From Centroberyx gerrardi (taxonomy: Eukaryota; Chordata; Actinopteri; Beryciformes; Berycidae), in the NCBI RefSeq assembly GCF_048128805.1, contig NC_136020.1, forward strand, positions 14,280,239-14,344,238: DNA of 64,000 nt, written 5' to 3'. The stretch's first letter is position 1, and every line of letters starts with the position of its first letter. A model generated the notes under the pieces. The model was not told the origin of the DNA. It did not search any database and worked only from the letters and a program-made list of their open reading frames with translations. The translations under genes and the position numbers were made by a program. Of the stretch, positions 1 through 12,149 are shown one piece after another.

Positions 1-1094
1 AGAAGAAAACTTGAGTTCTCATTTCAAGAATTCAACAATCTGCAGCTTTTTGATAACTTTCGATATCTTTTAATGCGTTAAAATCAATGCCAGTATCAAA
101 AATTGATACGACAACGAACAGCTACACATACTGCACATCCAATACATGGTAAACAGATCTTATCTTGAAGAAGAAAACCTATAAGATCACTTCCTTCGAT
201 GGCATATCGCTGACATTTATCTCTTATAATAACATTAGTCCTCCCAGATCCTCTTTGGTTCCATCGGGTGTTGGAGAGTTGTTTGCATTAAGGCCACTGT
301 AATGTATCACTGTCTGACCTTATTACCCCGATGCCCCGCCCTCTGACCCTTCACCTCATCCTGACATTCCCGTACACACCGGGGTCGTGCCCTCTGTCCG
401 AAACTGTCACTGTTCTAACCTTCGCATGGCAGAGAAACCATGTACAGGTCACAGGAGTTTGACAAGGCCCACTTGTTACCCCCTTTCATCTGTATAGCTT
501 GTCTTGTTACTTCAGTGTCACGGGAGAATTTACTGTGAGGGGGCTGATTGTTTCTTTTTTATCCTATTTGATAGTTGTTGTTATTTTTTCTTTCTGGCCT
601 TGCCACTTCTGGTCAATGATCCGGACACAAACCCATGACATCGGACGCACACAGCATGCTGCCTTCAAGGACTGTGAGAAATGGGTTGAGATATCGAACC
701 AGACAAAATATAGGTTTAATGGTTGGTTCAGATGGGGGACAGTGCATTTCTACTTTTCAAGATTTATTTTGCTCTTCTTGGACAGCGTACAGTGGAGAAT
801 GACAGGAAAGGTGAGATGAAGATGTGATGTTATGTGAATCCAATCATGAGACAGACTCAAACCGCATTGTGTATTTGAAGGTATTTGAAGGGTTTTGATC
901 CAAAAAGAGACATTCATCATTTGAGAAGAGTAGCACCAATTCTTATAAAATGATTGATAACACACAATTGAAACCGATTATGGTACAATTTTATAGGACA
1001 GTCTGTAACTTCACTTCTTGTTAGACAAAATGGAAACACCTTTATAAATGTAATCCTTTATATTTTCTAGATATTGATTGATGAACTTCAAATA

Positions 1095-1134
1095 ATGAGT
1101 GTGAATCAAGCCAAATGAGTGTGAATCAAGCCAA
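1095..1134. repeat. perfect 20-bp tandem duplication
   Basis: The unit ATGAGTGTGAATCAAGCCAA occurs twice in direct succession. Confidence 0.9.
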
Positions 1135-2288
1135 ATTTTTTCCCCGCAACGGTAATGATAATTCATAAGCAGAGGGATCTAACATTGATTGCAGTGGTGG
1201 AAACACTCCCATCTCATCCTCTCTACTACTTTTACTTTTATAGGGCTGAGTAATTTGAAATGAGAAATTTTCCCATACTGTTACCATTTCCAACACGTTG
1301 GTTTCTATAGTTCTAAAATGCTAGTTTTTTTTGCCAGTTGTCAGGGATGAGACTCTTCACTCCTCTACACCTGTTTGCTGTCAAACTTGTGAAAACAATG
1401 GTGAGAACAATGGCATTTGAAAAGACTGCAAAGTGTACAAGTGTATGGGTATAAGGAGACGGATGTTGACATCTCATAGCCAACAGTTCCTTATCCTTGG
1501 AAAGCCTAGCATAACAAAGTGAAGCGAGGGCAAACTGCAATCTGGGCTGATGCTCATATTCAGCTATCTTCATGTGTTATTAACTTGGCAAATGGTAAGC
1601 CATGCTCAACTAAAGTTACAGGGACTATAACTGGATTTTTAAATCAAAAGAAAATGAGAAAAGAAAATTAACTGTAGATGTGATTGCACCCGTAGTCTCA
1701 GTTTAGAGCACTAGAGAAAATCATTTTCTAAGAATCATGCCTGTTTGTTACTGAGCAGTCTCTAATTATTAAAGTAAGTAAAACTTATATTATTATGAAT
1801 ATGTAACTTTAACTATGAATCTTCACATCTTAGCTGCAAATTTCCTCACAACTCCCACAATCCTCTTCTTGTATTCAGCAAGAATTATATGCCAGATGCC
1901 TCAAATGTAAAGAAACACCACACACTGTTGGCTATTTCAAGCATTATACGCTGTTTTATTCAGAGAGGAAAACAATCCAAAAGTAGAGCTGTGCGTCACT
2001 CGTCAAAGAATAGCCTGGTCTTATTCCTTCAAACAGACAGTTATTAGTAAAGCTAACTAATCTGTTCTCACATGGGAACCCTGGTGACATCAGCAGGGGG
2101 TTGGTTTAGACACTCAGCTAATTTGTGTAATGTTCAGGAACAATAGAGAGAGCGGCTTCGGCCCTGCATCACTATGTCATCCATCAGTGACTAATGCAAG
2201 GCTATGGAATCACTTCTACTGGGAATTGATACGACATGGAACCTATTGTCTGAGAGGCGCGCTATACAATGTGGTGATGACATCAACC

Positions 2289-2320
2289 TATGTGTGTGTG
2301 TGTGTGTGTGTGTTTGTGTG
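2289..2320. repeat. TG dinucleotide microsatellite
   Basis: About 15 TG units with one TTTG interruption. Confidence 0.95.
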
Positions 2321-2599
2321 CACATGCCAAAAAACAGGGCATCAAACCTTCCCTCCCTCTATCGCTCCTCTCCATTCCTCTTCCTCCCTCCCTTTATCCT
2401 CTCTCTCTTCTTCCCATCTTTCTGCCTCATTACTCTATGTTTCTCTTTGTCTTATTTGCTTTCCTCATATCTCATTGTCATTGTCCATGTTATTGCCTAT
2501 TTTATTGTTTTGTCCCGGCACCTATTTCACGCTCAGCCGTCCTGTTGGGGGATCGCTCTTTGAATTGGCCCTCCCAAGCTTTCTCCCATTTTTTTTTTT

Positions 2600-2892
2600 T
2601 TTAAGGTTTTTAAGGTTATTGAGAGTTTTTCCTTGTCTTCACTCGGGGTCTAAGGTTGGTGGTGCTGGTAGGCTAGGCTATGTAGGTTAGGTAGGTTTGT
2701 TATGCCTCTCCAACATGCTATTGTGTGTCTTGTGCTTTTTTTGTTTCCTGGTGTTTTATCTTGTTGCATACTGTATTGCAACATTTTGCTCTGTGATTGA
2801 TTGGTGATTAGTTAGATAGGCTTGTTCTCTGTAAAGTGCTTTGAGACATGCTTTGTGATGAAGGGCTATATAAATAAACTTGACTTGACTTT
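2600..2892 (+). mobile_element. 3' tail of a LINE/SINE-type retroelement
   Basis: The end GTAAAGTGCTTTGAGACATG then GGGCTATATAAATAAACTTG followed by repeats of TTGACT is the typical 3' end of L2-type LINEs and their SINE partners in fish. The upstream GAGTTTTTCCTTGTCTTCAC also recurs in such elements. A 5' boundary is not visible. Confidence 0.65.
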
Positions 2893-2939
2893 CTTTATCT
2901 CTCCCACCCACAAACCCCAGGTGTTTACAGTGCTGTATA

Positions 2940-3035
2940 TGGGGTGGCAGGGTGGCCTAATAGTTTGATTCCCATGACAGCTGATGTGTCAGATCCTTGA
3001 GTTAAAACCCCTCCTGTTGGTCAGAAGTCCCTCTG
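2940..3035 (+). mobile_element. tRNA-derived SINE head (fragment)
   Basis: GGCAGGGTGGCCTAATAG resembles a polymerase III A box, followed by a TTTGATTCCC box-B-like word. It ends near a T-tract at 3051-3060. A related head occurs at 53982. Confidence 0.45.
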
Positions 3036-3099
3036 GATGAACAACAATCTTTTTTTTTTTTAATAAAGTTAAGGGTTCTTCTGTGGGACACACATGAAG

Positions 3100-3360
3100 A
3101 GTTCAATTTCCAAAATGCTATATATCCATTATGGGGAAAAAAACATCTTAAGTTTGTTGTTATTGATATTTCACAAACATCACAATCTCATGTCATCTTA
3201 AATGTTGATGTTTAATGAGAAAAGGTCTTAAGATAACAAATAACTTCAATATTAATCCATACTGAGTTTTACTTCCATGGAAACAATCATTTCAGAAGAG
3301 TAATTGTCATATTTTTATTCAGTGGATATCTAATTTTGGAATGAAACTCTTAATTTATCT
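3100..3360. mobile_element. inverted-repeat element, family with AATGCTATATATCCATT
   Basis: Left end AATGCTATATATCCATTATG and right end TTTTGGAATGAAACTCTTAA. A second copy with the same words is at about 52120-52360. Class not determined. Confidence 0.4.
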
Positions 3361-3511
3361 CATGAACAGCTGGACTGAGCTCTTGTGGTTTTTAGATAAT
3401 GTGTAAACTTGTTTTTTTTTTTCATAAGTAAGAATCGTTCTGTTGAACAACACATGCACCTGACCCTTTTGGATTTGCATTCACCGAGAAAACAGGGCAT
3501 GTTGTTCCAGA

Positions 3512-3514
3512 TGT

Positions 3515-3546
<32 letters not shown>
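3512..3546. repeat. TG microsatellite
   Basis: About 17 TG units with one TTTG interruption. Confidence 0.95.
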
Positions 3547-3947
3547 TGACAATCAAAATTGCTTGTGAGTCTGCGGATAGCAAAAGTAACATATTGTCTC
3601 CACAAATATCCCTGCTGGGTTCCCTCCAGTAGGTCTTCACCTGACTTTCTCAGCCTGGTGCAGCCAAACCCTTCACACAGTCAATCGTGAACCCAGCACG
3701 AATGTTTTTCCGTCCATTTTGTGGGGGCGTCGTGAAATAAGTGGCATTACTGTGTGACAGGAGCACAATGAGCGTGCCCATGTGGAGTGATTGTGGCAGT
3801 GTTTTCATGGAGGTTGGTATAGCAGCTTACTAAAAAGCAACCCAAACATCTGCTATGGAGTTCACTTCAGCACCCAACTGTGGCGCAGACTCCAGCCTAA
3901 CTCCCCTGAGGCTTCTGCAACTGACAGATGGCAGCAAGGGAAATCAC

Positions 3948-3949
<2 letters not shown>

Positions 3950-3985
<36 letters not shown>

Positions 3986-4079
3986 TGTTTATGCGCCTGT
4001 CTCTGTCTGTGTTTACGTATGTGTATGCATGCATTTCTGTGCATGCGCATATGTGCACGCAGATTTGTGTACTTGTGTT

Positions 4080-4113
<34 letters not shown>
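3950..4113. repeat. two TG arrays joined by degenerate TG-rich DNA
   Basis: Pure arrays at about 3951-3984 and 4083-4113, with an alternating purine-pyrimidine tract between them (including ATGCATGCAT). Long alternating tracts can adopt Z-DNA. The Cys/Val open frames across it are repeat artefacts. Confidence 0.9.
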
Positions 4114-4114
<1 letters not shown>

Positions 4115-6344
4115 ACATGCGCAGGCATTTGTGTGTCTGTATATGACTAGCGATCCTCCGACAGTGAAATGGCTCCCCTTTGATATCTGCCTGATTCTCC
4201 CCAGGTGTCACAACACAGTTAAAATCCCACTTTAGCAGCGGAGTCGGAGCTGCTGCAGCTTGGAAATAAACACTTGGTGAACTGTGGAGAAAAACAGATG
4301 TTTCGTTTGGCGATTCTCAATGTTATTGTGGATCATGAAAGACTGAACAGGCTTTCGTTACTATATGCCTTTATGTCAAGAACAAACGCGAATGCATACC
4401 GAACAGCCACAAGTATGATAATTTCATATTTTATATCTTCATGTGTTTGGGTGAAATGCTTCAGTGACAGCTGCACCAGCATCTTCTACAGTGCAAATGC
4501 GAGCAGCCCCAGAAAACAGTCAGAAAAGACACCACACCCACTCAGCTTTTTAATAACAGACCAAATGCAGGTTATGAGATTTCACCGGGAAAGGGACATT
4601 AAAAAACTGCAAAGTTCGACTTTCAGCAACAACCTATGGCCATAGATGGGCCATTAGCATTTTTCACTTACTTAGCATAATTTGATGCCTCTCTTGCTTT
4701 GAGCAAGCGCTGGTCATTAAAAATGCATCTGTCTCAATTAAGGCGATAATGCATTAACTCTTTCCCACGTGAGGTGCACTCACCTCTCACATTCTTTTGT
4801 ATGTGTGTGGGTAACCCGATCGCTGCATAAATGCCTCTTTCACAGGTGCTTGCAAGGTGTTCAGTATGCAGTTACATGTGGGTTATGTGCATGTGTGTGT
4901 GTGTGTGTTGTACATGTATGAGTGGGCACTGGGGTAACATTGCCTAAGCTGTGCGGTTGTCCTGCATACACTGCAAAAAACTGCAAGACATTTAATCCAG
5001 TATCATGTCTGGTATTTATACTTTAAAGTTTTGTTAAAAGATCTGGCAGTAGGGTGAGATAATCTGTTTCCAATGCAGTTAGCATCATGTGATCTCCCTC
5101 ACTTCAAGATATTGCCAATTGATTCTTAATACAAGTTCTTAATACAAGTTCATTTGCATGGGAAACACCATTGGCAGATTTGATTTTTTTTATAGAAATA
5201 AAACCTTCCTGACTGATTAGAGGATAAAATGGCTTGTTAGGCTGGACAATTCTATAGCAGATTCAAACAGCAAACAGATGTACGTCGTGCAAGAAGACAC
5301 ATGACAGATTGAATCCGTCACCTTATTCAATGACGCAACACCACAAACGATTCTTTATATAACCGCTGTGTCGTCAATGGAGCCTGTCTGTGGCTGAACC
5401 GGATCCTATTTCTGCCTGCGACACCTGACGCAATCTGGTAGCCTTGCTGACACCAGCCTGCGACGCTGTGAGAGTCTGTGTGTGACAAGGTTTTCATCCA
5501 GCTCGCTGTCAGGTAAAACAAGGCGGATTCCCCATAAGAACTGCCTTCAAAAGCGAGACAAAGGAACACACTACACAACACACACACACACACACACATA
5601 AACAAAATACACACACAAACACAGACACACGCCACAGAGGCCCCAACATGCTGCGCATCTGTTCCCACTGCAGATTCAGATGAAGACGATATTGTTGGGA
5701 TAAAGAAAAAGACTTTTGAATTTTACATTTTCATTATGGCAGCCAGCCAGACAACTTTCAGCATAACAAGGGGAGTTTGAACAGGATATTTTTTGACAGG
5801 TGTAGCTCAGCAATAGTACTTTCATACTTTCATAGAGCGGTTTCTAAACTCTAACTTGAGTTCACCTTTCAAGTCGTCTCCTCACTGTTGGGGCTATCTG
5901 CCATTCACTGGGAGTAGATGGGTGATAAATCCTGCTATTATTCTGCGGGTGAGAGGGAGGATGGAGATGATGATGCTGCCTCACGGGCACTGAGTGATGC
6001 CTCATCTTCTCGCTCTCTCTTTTTCGGGTTCTCCATCTCTCCTTCTCTTGCTCTCTCCCTTCATTTCGCTCTCTCTTTTGCTGTTTTTCTGCCAGCTTTT
6101 TTTTTTACCCCCGTCTCCATGTCTTTCCTTTCGCCTCTCTCTGCTTCCATCCCTCTAGCCTTCCCTTCCTGACAGCACAATGGCATCACATTCCTCTTTC
6201 ATCAGCCTGACATCCATCCTTCACCGCACGGCTCCCTGCTTGACAGGTGAGAGCGTGCCACACTAATGGGTGAAGCCTCTTCTATCCCCTTTGCACCATG
6301 AACAAGAGGAGCGACGGGGCTTCTGCTGGTATTTATCATTCTCT

Positions 6345-6660
6345 GCAAAAAAAATAAAAATCTAAATAACTGACTTAATATAGTATTTTTCCTGAGATTC
6401 ATATGATTATTTCACTTGTTTCCAATGTATACCCTGCACTGTCAATATATTAAAACTTTTTTCCTTGAAAATCTTTAAACAGTTTAAATTGCATTGGAAA
6501 CAAGTACAATTATTTCTTTCAACTGGCAATTTTTTTTTCATTTGTTTTAAGAAACAAACATAATTTTAAAATTTGATAGGTCTAGATTGAGTGTTTAAGA
6601 TGCACATTTTTGCACTGCATACTAATTCAGTCTCAGTTGTTTCAGGAATTTTCTTGACAA
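6345..6660. mobile_element. inverted-repeat element, family A (CACTGCAAAAA ends)
   Basis: Ends TCTGCAAAAAAAATAAAAAT and ACATTTTTGCACTGCA. The arms include TTCACTTGTTTCCAATG and CATTGGAAACAAGTACAAT, which are inverse to each other. Other copies of the family lie in introns of cntn1 and nrcam. A half copy is at about 4966-5230. Confidence 0.6.
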
Positions 6661-9139
6661 TACATAAAGCGAATCATTCTACTGTACATTCATTCTTCTT
6701 ACACTAGTGGCAGACATTTTCACTTCACATACAAGGAGAGCTGTGTTAAGATGAATCATTTTAGCAGTGCACTCTCCCTAACTCCCCACCTGATTGACAA
6801 GATAATTCCATCTTTCTAAGACTGTTCCTGCTGCTTTCAGTAATTGGAAGCACGGACAACCGTACGCTACTTCATGCTCTTCAATCTTTAAGGATAGATG
6901 AAATTAGATAGCAGAGTGTTGATCTGTCACAGGAGCACAGGAGGCAGCCATCAGTAATACTTAAAAGAATGGGTGGAGATGTCCATTCTTTTACAGCAAG
7001 AGAGAAAGAGTTATTTCTGTTTTACTCCAATATCCTTGTTTACCTCGTTGTATATCAGTGATGTTTTTCATCCAGATCTTGCAATAAACTGAATATTTAA
7101 CTCAAAAACAGTTCAAGACTACCTTCTATCTGGTAGTGTACCGCTACTGCTACAGATGTTGTTATTTCTCAAACAATGCCATTTTTAATGCTGCATTTTG
7201 TATGGACTACACATTTCCCAATTTCAGTGATCCCACAGGAAACTGAACATCACCTAAGTAAAGGCTTCAGCATTTCAAAGGGACATCCTAAATACTTTGA
7301 TTTGATGAACAACGTCTGTTATGGGATTTGAAAAAGCATTTACAACAAGAGGGGCTCCTAGCTCCATCGAGATGCTGCCGTTAATCTTTAATTGGACTCA
7401 AAGAGGATTGGAAACTGTTTTTTGGCATCCGCTCTGCCAAGTACCAGGTCTGCCAGCGCAAGATTTATTATGAGAGAGCGAGAGGGAGGGAGAGAGAGGA
7501 TTTGGTGCGATTGCCAAATCAGTCTGGGGGGTCCCAATGCAGATTGAGCAGAAATCTGGCAGGGGGCTGACAAGCTACAACAGAGGCTTATGGAGGAGGT
7601 ATGATGTACACAAAACCAAATCACAATATACAACCCCTCTGTAGTCATTTCAGAATTTAGACAGTACTATACAGCATACAACTGGGCACCTATCATGCGC
7701 TGCCCCCGGAATACACAGGGAACATTTTCACAAAGCAATTTCCCAATTTAGCCAATGGACAGGAAAAGCCTTTTCTGTGAGAGTATACAATACACAGTAA
7801 GCGATCAATCTCCCCTCAACATAGCTAAAATTGTTTCTCTCAGCCTCAAGGTGCACATTCTTTTTTGTCACTAATAGCGAGAGAGCACCCACATTCAACC
7901 ATCAGTCTGACAAAGTACTCGGGGATACCACCGGAAAGAGGGGACATGTGAAGGAGCTATTCTTCACAGGGTAAACAGGGCCATAAACCATCTATAGAAG
8001 AGGCAATTACTTCCTGATCTGACACCGCAACCCACTTCAGCCAATCCAACAGTGGGAGGGGCCTCCGACGGCGGTCTTATAGGCCGCTAACCATGTTAGC
8101 TGTGCAGCTAACACTGGCCAGCTCTGCCATATCAAATTGGTCTGGGAGATTTAGTGTGGCTCATTCCAAACCCCAGGAGTCATCTGATGTTGTTCAATAG
8201 GCTACTGCACTCTGTGGGCCCAGCAGGAGTGGGTTCGCTAGGCTAGGCTAACTAGCTAGCAAGCCAGGGGGCCCTGCCAAGTGCATGTGATTTATGGGCC
8301 AGTGTGAAGGCTAATGCAGGCTGCTTTGCATTTGTCCTGCTTTGGCTCTTTGTGGGCTATACAGACTTTATGGCTAGCTCTCCCACACCTTTGATGCCGA
8401 AAGGGCCTATATTATTCATAACATCTCCCTTTTTGCCGTAACGACGCTGCTAAATTATAGAAAATGTGTTCTCTATTTAAATTTATAGTGTGCTGTTGTG
8501 CAAAAATACAACCACATCACTGGTATATGGATACGGATGGGGATAATTCAGAGAATGGAAAGGGGGCTAAAAGGGTTGAGAGGATTTGATAAAAATGCAA
8601 TGAGTGCATGTGAGAGGTAGGAAATCACACACACTGATCCTGCTTTGAGCACTAAGGACTGCAGCTCCATTATTAAATCTATTTGTGTGCTCCCACCATC
8701 ACAAGTCCAACCTGACAGCAAGAGAGCTTCTTGTGATCAAATGGAAAGCGGCAAAGAGAATATCTAATGCCTAAATAAGCAGCAGCATTCCATTGCATCA
8801 TGTGAAAGTATCTATCTGATAGGGCCTACCTGGCTTTTGGTGTTTGCCAGAAGCAGAATGACTTTACTGGCACAATAAATGTAGAGGAATTTGTATTGGT
8901 GATGTTGGTGCAGGGATACATGGACAAGTAATGTAGTAACATACAGTAAGCATGCATACTGTCATACAAGGACACAGGACCTCACATTCAGCAAAAGGGG
9001 ACAGTGAAAGACCTACAGTAAAATAGTAGAATGTACATATGACTCCACATATATAACAGGCATGTAGTTGGCATGTCCACAGCGTGTTTTTTTTTTTTTT
9101 TTTTTTAAGTGACAGACTTTTAGAGGACAATATTCAATA

Positions 9140-9160
9140 TGATTGATTGATTGATTGATT
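9140..9160. repeat. TGAT tetranucleotide array
   Basis: Five copies of (GATT), next to a long T-tract at 9087-9106. Confidence 0.85.
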
Positions 9161-9929
9161 TATTCATTCCATCATTCATTCCATTTTAGGTATCTTTGAA
9201 ACTAACAACTATAACTTTCATTGCTTGGTTGGACCGGTGAATTGTCCAGTCTCGTACAGTAGGTCATTCATAGCATATGCATGTGAAAAAGCTCACTCAT
9301 TTGAATACATTTTGAATTAGTTACTAATTAATAGCAGTTGAAGCGTCTATAATTATTATTTTAGAGAGCAGGATGTCCTCTCCCCGGATTATTTCCCTCT
9401 CTTTATTTAGATGCCAGCAAAGCTGAAAGAACAAGAAAGAGAGAGACAAAGAAAAAGCTTTGCACATCCTAACGCTCATAAATGTATCTTTGCTTCACAG
9501 ATCAAACCAAGTCATTCCATCCATCCTGCCAACCAGACAGCTCCGCGCAGTCCTCATCCCCAGCTTGATCATTGGGCTCACCATCTCGCCAGAAAGCCTC
9601 GCCCTCCAGAGTACTCCCTCCACTCTCCCTCATTTTCCCAGTCAGACAGACCAATCCAGGCTTTCACTGCAAGATCGTTGAGGAAATCCTGTTCTTCTCT
9701 GCTGTTGGCGATCACCAAGTAAGCATCTCTGCTGTCACAGTCCTCACTGCTCTCCTGCCAGGTCTTTTCTTCAGATGAGATGTAGTAACAGCTGCAGCCA
9801 AAGCCCTTCCAGCCTTGGGAGCAGTTTCCTCTGCTGTTGACTTCCAGCTGTAAACCATTTCGACTTGCAGACACATTGTCATAACGGCTCTGTAACTGGT
9901 CTTTCTCCTTTATCAGTAGAATGGAACTA

Positions 9930-10335
9930 GCCATCAGCTGGTCTCTCTAATCAAAGTGTTTCTCTCTTTGGTCAGGGTTTCATAGCTGATCCGTACCTGG
10001 TCTCTCTCTTTAGCCAAAGTGTCTCTCTCTTTGGTCAGGTTTTCATAACTGGACCGGAAATGGTCTCTCTCTCTCATTCGTCAAAGTGTCTCTCTCTTTG
10101 GTCAGGGATTCATAACTGGTCCGCAACTGGTCTCTCTCTTTGGTCAGGGTTTTGTAACTGGACCGGAACTGATCTCTCTCTTTCGTCAAAGTGTCTCTCT
10201 CTTTGGTCAGGTTTTCATAACTGGACCGGAACTGATCTCTGTCTTTGGTCAAAGTGTCTCTCTCCTTGGTCAGGGATTCATAACTGGTCCCCAGCTGGTC
10301 TCTCTCTTTAGTCAGAATGCTGTAGAATGGTCTGT
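9930..10335 (-). repeat. heptad-coding tandem array, left arm
   Basis: Tandem 21/42-nt units on the minus strand encoding LTKERDT, LTKERDQ and LRTSYES-type heptads of the lectin stalk. Unit-length changes would be in frame, but the GAGAGA runs inside units have slipped by 4 bases, which breaks the frame. Confidence 0.85.
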
Positions 10336-10525
10336 AACTGCTTCTATGTTGCAGTGAGGTTTTTATAGCTGACTTGAATGTTTTCCATTTCAGAATGATG
10401 ATGGCCGCTCACTGTGATGTCTGCAAAAGGTAAATGTCAGTTTTAATCAAAGCACAAAAGAAATCTATACAAATCTATATACAAAAGACCACCTTTTTGC
10501 ATTAGCAAGACAGTAGTATACTCAC

Positions 10526-10757
10526 AGTAGACAGTCAGCCCTATGATCCCAGCCAGTATTAGAAGACACAGCAGCCCCAGACACTTTGCACCATCTCTAG
10601 AGGGTTTCTGAAGACCCCCTGATGTCTGACACCCAACTCCATCCCTTGTTTCAGGCTTGGATGCCCCAACATTGGTATATGTGGCATCATTGATATCAAC
10701 AGCCGTCACTGCCTTCAAAGGAACCTTATTTGAGTTTACATAAACGTCCTCCGACAT
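10526..10757 (-). CDS. lectin pseudogene exon 1: cytoplasmic tail and membrane anchor
   Basis: This exon is itself intact. ATG at 10757, 77 codons plus one base, phase 1 donor GTGAGT. The tail has two Tyr motifs; neither is a strict ITIM because the -2 residues are not I/V/L/S. The next exon continues in phase as Y-ITVSGHHHSEMENIQVSYK before the stop. Confidence 0.7.
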
Positions 10758-10881
10758 GTTTTGTATGTTGACAAAAGGTATTCTGTGCTGCACGTTTCTA
10801 CACAGCAATGCTACTCAGTCTTATTCTGCTCTGTATCTGTGTCTGAAATGACCATGATGCAGCTTTTATAAGATTGAAAAC

Positions 10882-10896
10882 GTGTGTGTGTGTGTG

Positions 10897-10935
<39 letters not shown>
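10882..10935. repeat. TG microsatellite upstream of the lectin start
   Basis: About 26 TG units with one TT interruption, about 130 bp upstream of the lectin exon 1 start codon. Confidence 0.95.
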
Positions 10936-11559
10936 GGAGGGGAAATGTGGGCGTTAAGGCAGTTTACCATTGATGCAGGTGTGCACATGCACCCTGTGCC
11001 CCTGTGTGGGGAGTCAACCACAGTACTGACAGCTTTTATGAATTGAGTTCATCAAATGATTTCTCTGAAAGCATATCAATACCACCACCCACTATTTTAT
11101 CACCTCGATGCATTTTATTTTCACAGTACTGGAAGCCTTACAGTTTAGTTTGCATATGAACCCCTGATCAGGCGAATTGACCAAGACACCCGCTCTTATT
11201 TACAGCAATGGCCCAGGGGAGCATAGTGCTTTGCATATATCGCTTACCACATGCAGTCTACCACAAATAGATCCCCAGACTGATACAGTAACATATTAAC
11301 AGCATTTCATGTATTGCATGTCCTTTCCACTACTACAGTATGTGTATCATACCCACTCCAGCCAACAACTACCACAATTAACCTACAGTACACACAGTAT
11401 ACACACCTGGGAAATGTCCAGCACAGTATCACAGTGCCAGCCACTGAACAACTCAATGTGGGGTTCAGTGCCTTGCTCAAGGGAAGCTCACACTGTAGTT
11501 GTCAAGGGAGGGATATTTTACAGCTGGTCTGGGGATTCAACTTCATAACTGTATGTTGT

Positions 11560-12145
11560 TACTGTGCTGGACAGACCAGTTACGAAACCCTGACCAAAGA
11601 GAGAGACCAGTTACGGACCAGTTATGAATCCCTGACCAAAGAGAGAGACACTTTGACGAAAGAGAGAGACCAGTTCCGGTCCAGTTATGAAAACCTGACC
11701 AAAGAGAGAGACACTTTGGCTAAAGAGAGAGACCAGTTACAGACCAGTTACGAAACCCTGACCAAAGAGAGAGACCAGTTATGGACCAGTTATGAATCCC
11801 TGACCAAAGAGAGAGACCAGTTACAGACCAGTTATGAATCCCTGACCAAAGAGAGAGACCAGTTGCAGACCAGTTATGAATCCCTGACCAAAGAGAGAGA
11901 CACTTTGACGAAAGAGATAGACCAGTTACGGTCCAGTTATGAAAACCTGACCAAAGAGAGAGACACTTTGGCTAAAGAGAGAGACCAGTTATGAAACCCT
12001 GACCAAAGAGAGAGACCAGTTGCGAACCAGTTATGAAACCCTGACCAAACAGAGAGACACTTTGGCTAAAGAAAGAGACCAGTTACAGACCAGTTACGAA
12101 ACCCTGACCAAAGAGGGAGACCAGTTGCGGACCAGTTATGAAGTA
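11560..12145 (+). pseudogene. inverted copy of the lectin stalk array
   Basis: On the plus strand, from about 11575, the same heptads run for over 130 codons (SYETLTKERDQLRTSYES and so on) until a stop at 11992-11994. The stop follows an 11-base deletion inside a unit; the repeat then goes on in another frame to about 12141. No membrane exon or lectin domain lies next to it in this orientation. A GT (GAA|GTATGT) follows the array and could be a fossil splice donor. It forms an inverted repeat with 9930-10335, with lectin exon 1 in the 1.2-kb loop. Confidence 0.75.
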
Positions 12146-12149
12146 TGTT

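Larger units (their letters stand above)
1..9475. other. gene-poor left flank
   Basis: I see no supported gene. Open frames here are short, mostly inside TG or CT repeats. Contents are simple repeats, fragments of mobile elements and AT-rich unique DNA, itemised separately. Confidence 0.6.
9476..10757 (-). pseudogene. broken type II C-type lectin gene with coiled-coil stalk
   Basis: Exon 1 (10526-10757) starts MSEDVYVNSNKVP, has a cytoplasmic tail with Tyr motifs (VYVN, TYTNV) and a membrane helix (LGLLCLLILAGIIGLTVY), and ends at donor GTGAGT. Exon 2 starts at 10420 in matching phase, then has a stalk of heptads (LTKERDQ / LQTSYES type) and a lectin domain with NCSQGWKGF, a Cys pair, WIGLSD, GEPND, EDCAEL, WND and ICEAK. 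This is the layout of fish CD209/CLEC4-like receptors. It is not intact: an in-frame TAG at 10346-10344, a frame change just after it, a 4-base gain in a GAGAGA run near 10068-10080, a 4-base loss near 9945-9955, a frameshift around 9580-9615, and a lost segment between WND (9511-9522) and ICEAK (9488-9502). Either a pseudogene or a poor assembly; a working allele elsewhere is possible. Confidence 0.82.

Noticed and set aside
499..819. A 106-codon frame on the plus strand with hydrophobic residues
   Set aside because: No recognisable family, poor start context, and its length is not unusual in random sequence of this size.
2940..3035. A functional tRNA gene
   Set aside because: Only A-box and B-box-like words are present. 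There is no cloverleaf, and a repeat tail follows, so a SINE fragment is more likely.
3791..4235. Open frames rich in Cys-Val or His-Thr around 3.8-4.2 kb and similar ones at 2.2, 5.4, 35.6 and 42.4 kb
   Set aside because: They are translations of TG/CA or CT arrays, with no domain, splice support or conserved start.
9930..12145. The regularly spaced repeats considered as a CRISPR array
   Set aside because: The units are contiguous without unique spacers, encode coiled-coil heptads, and the genome is eukaryotic.
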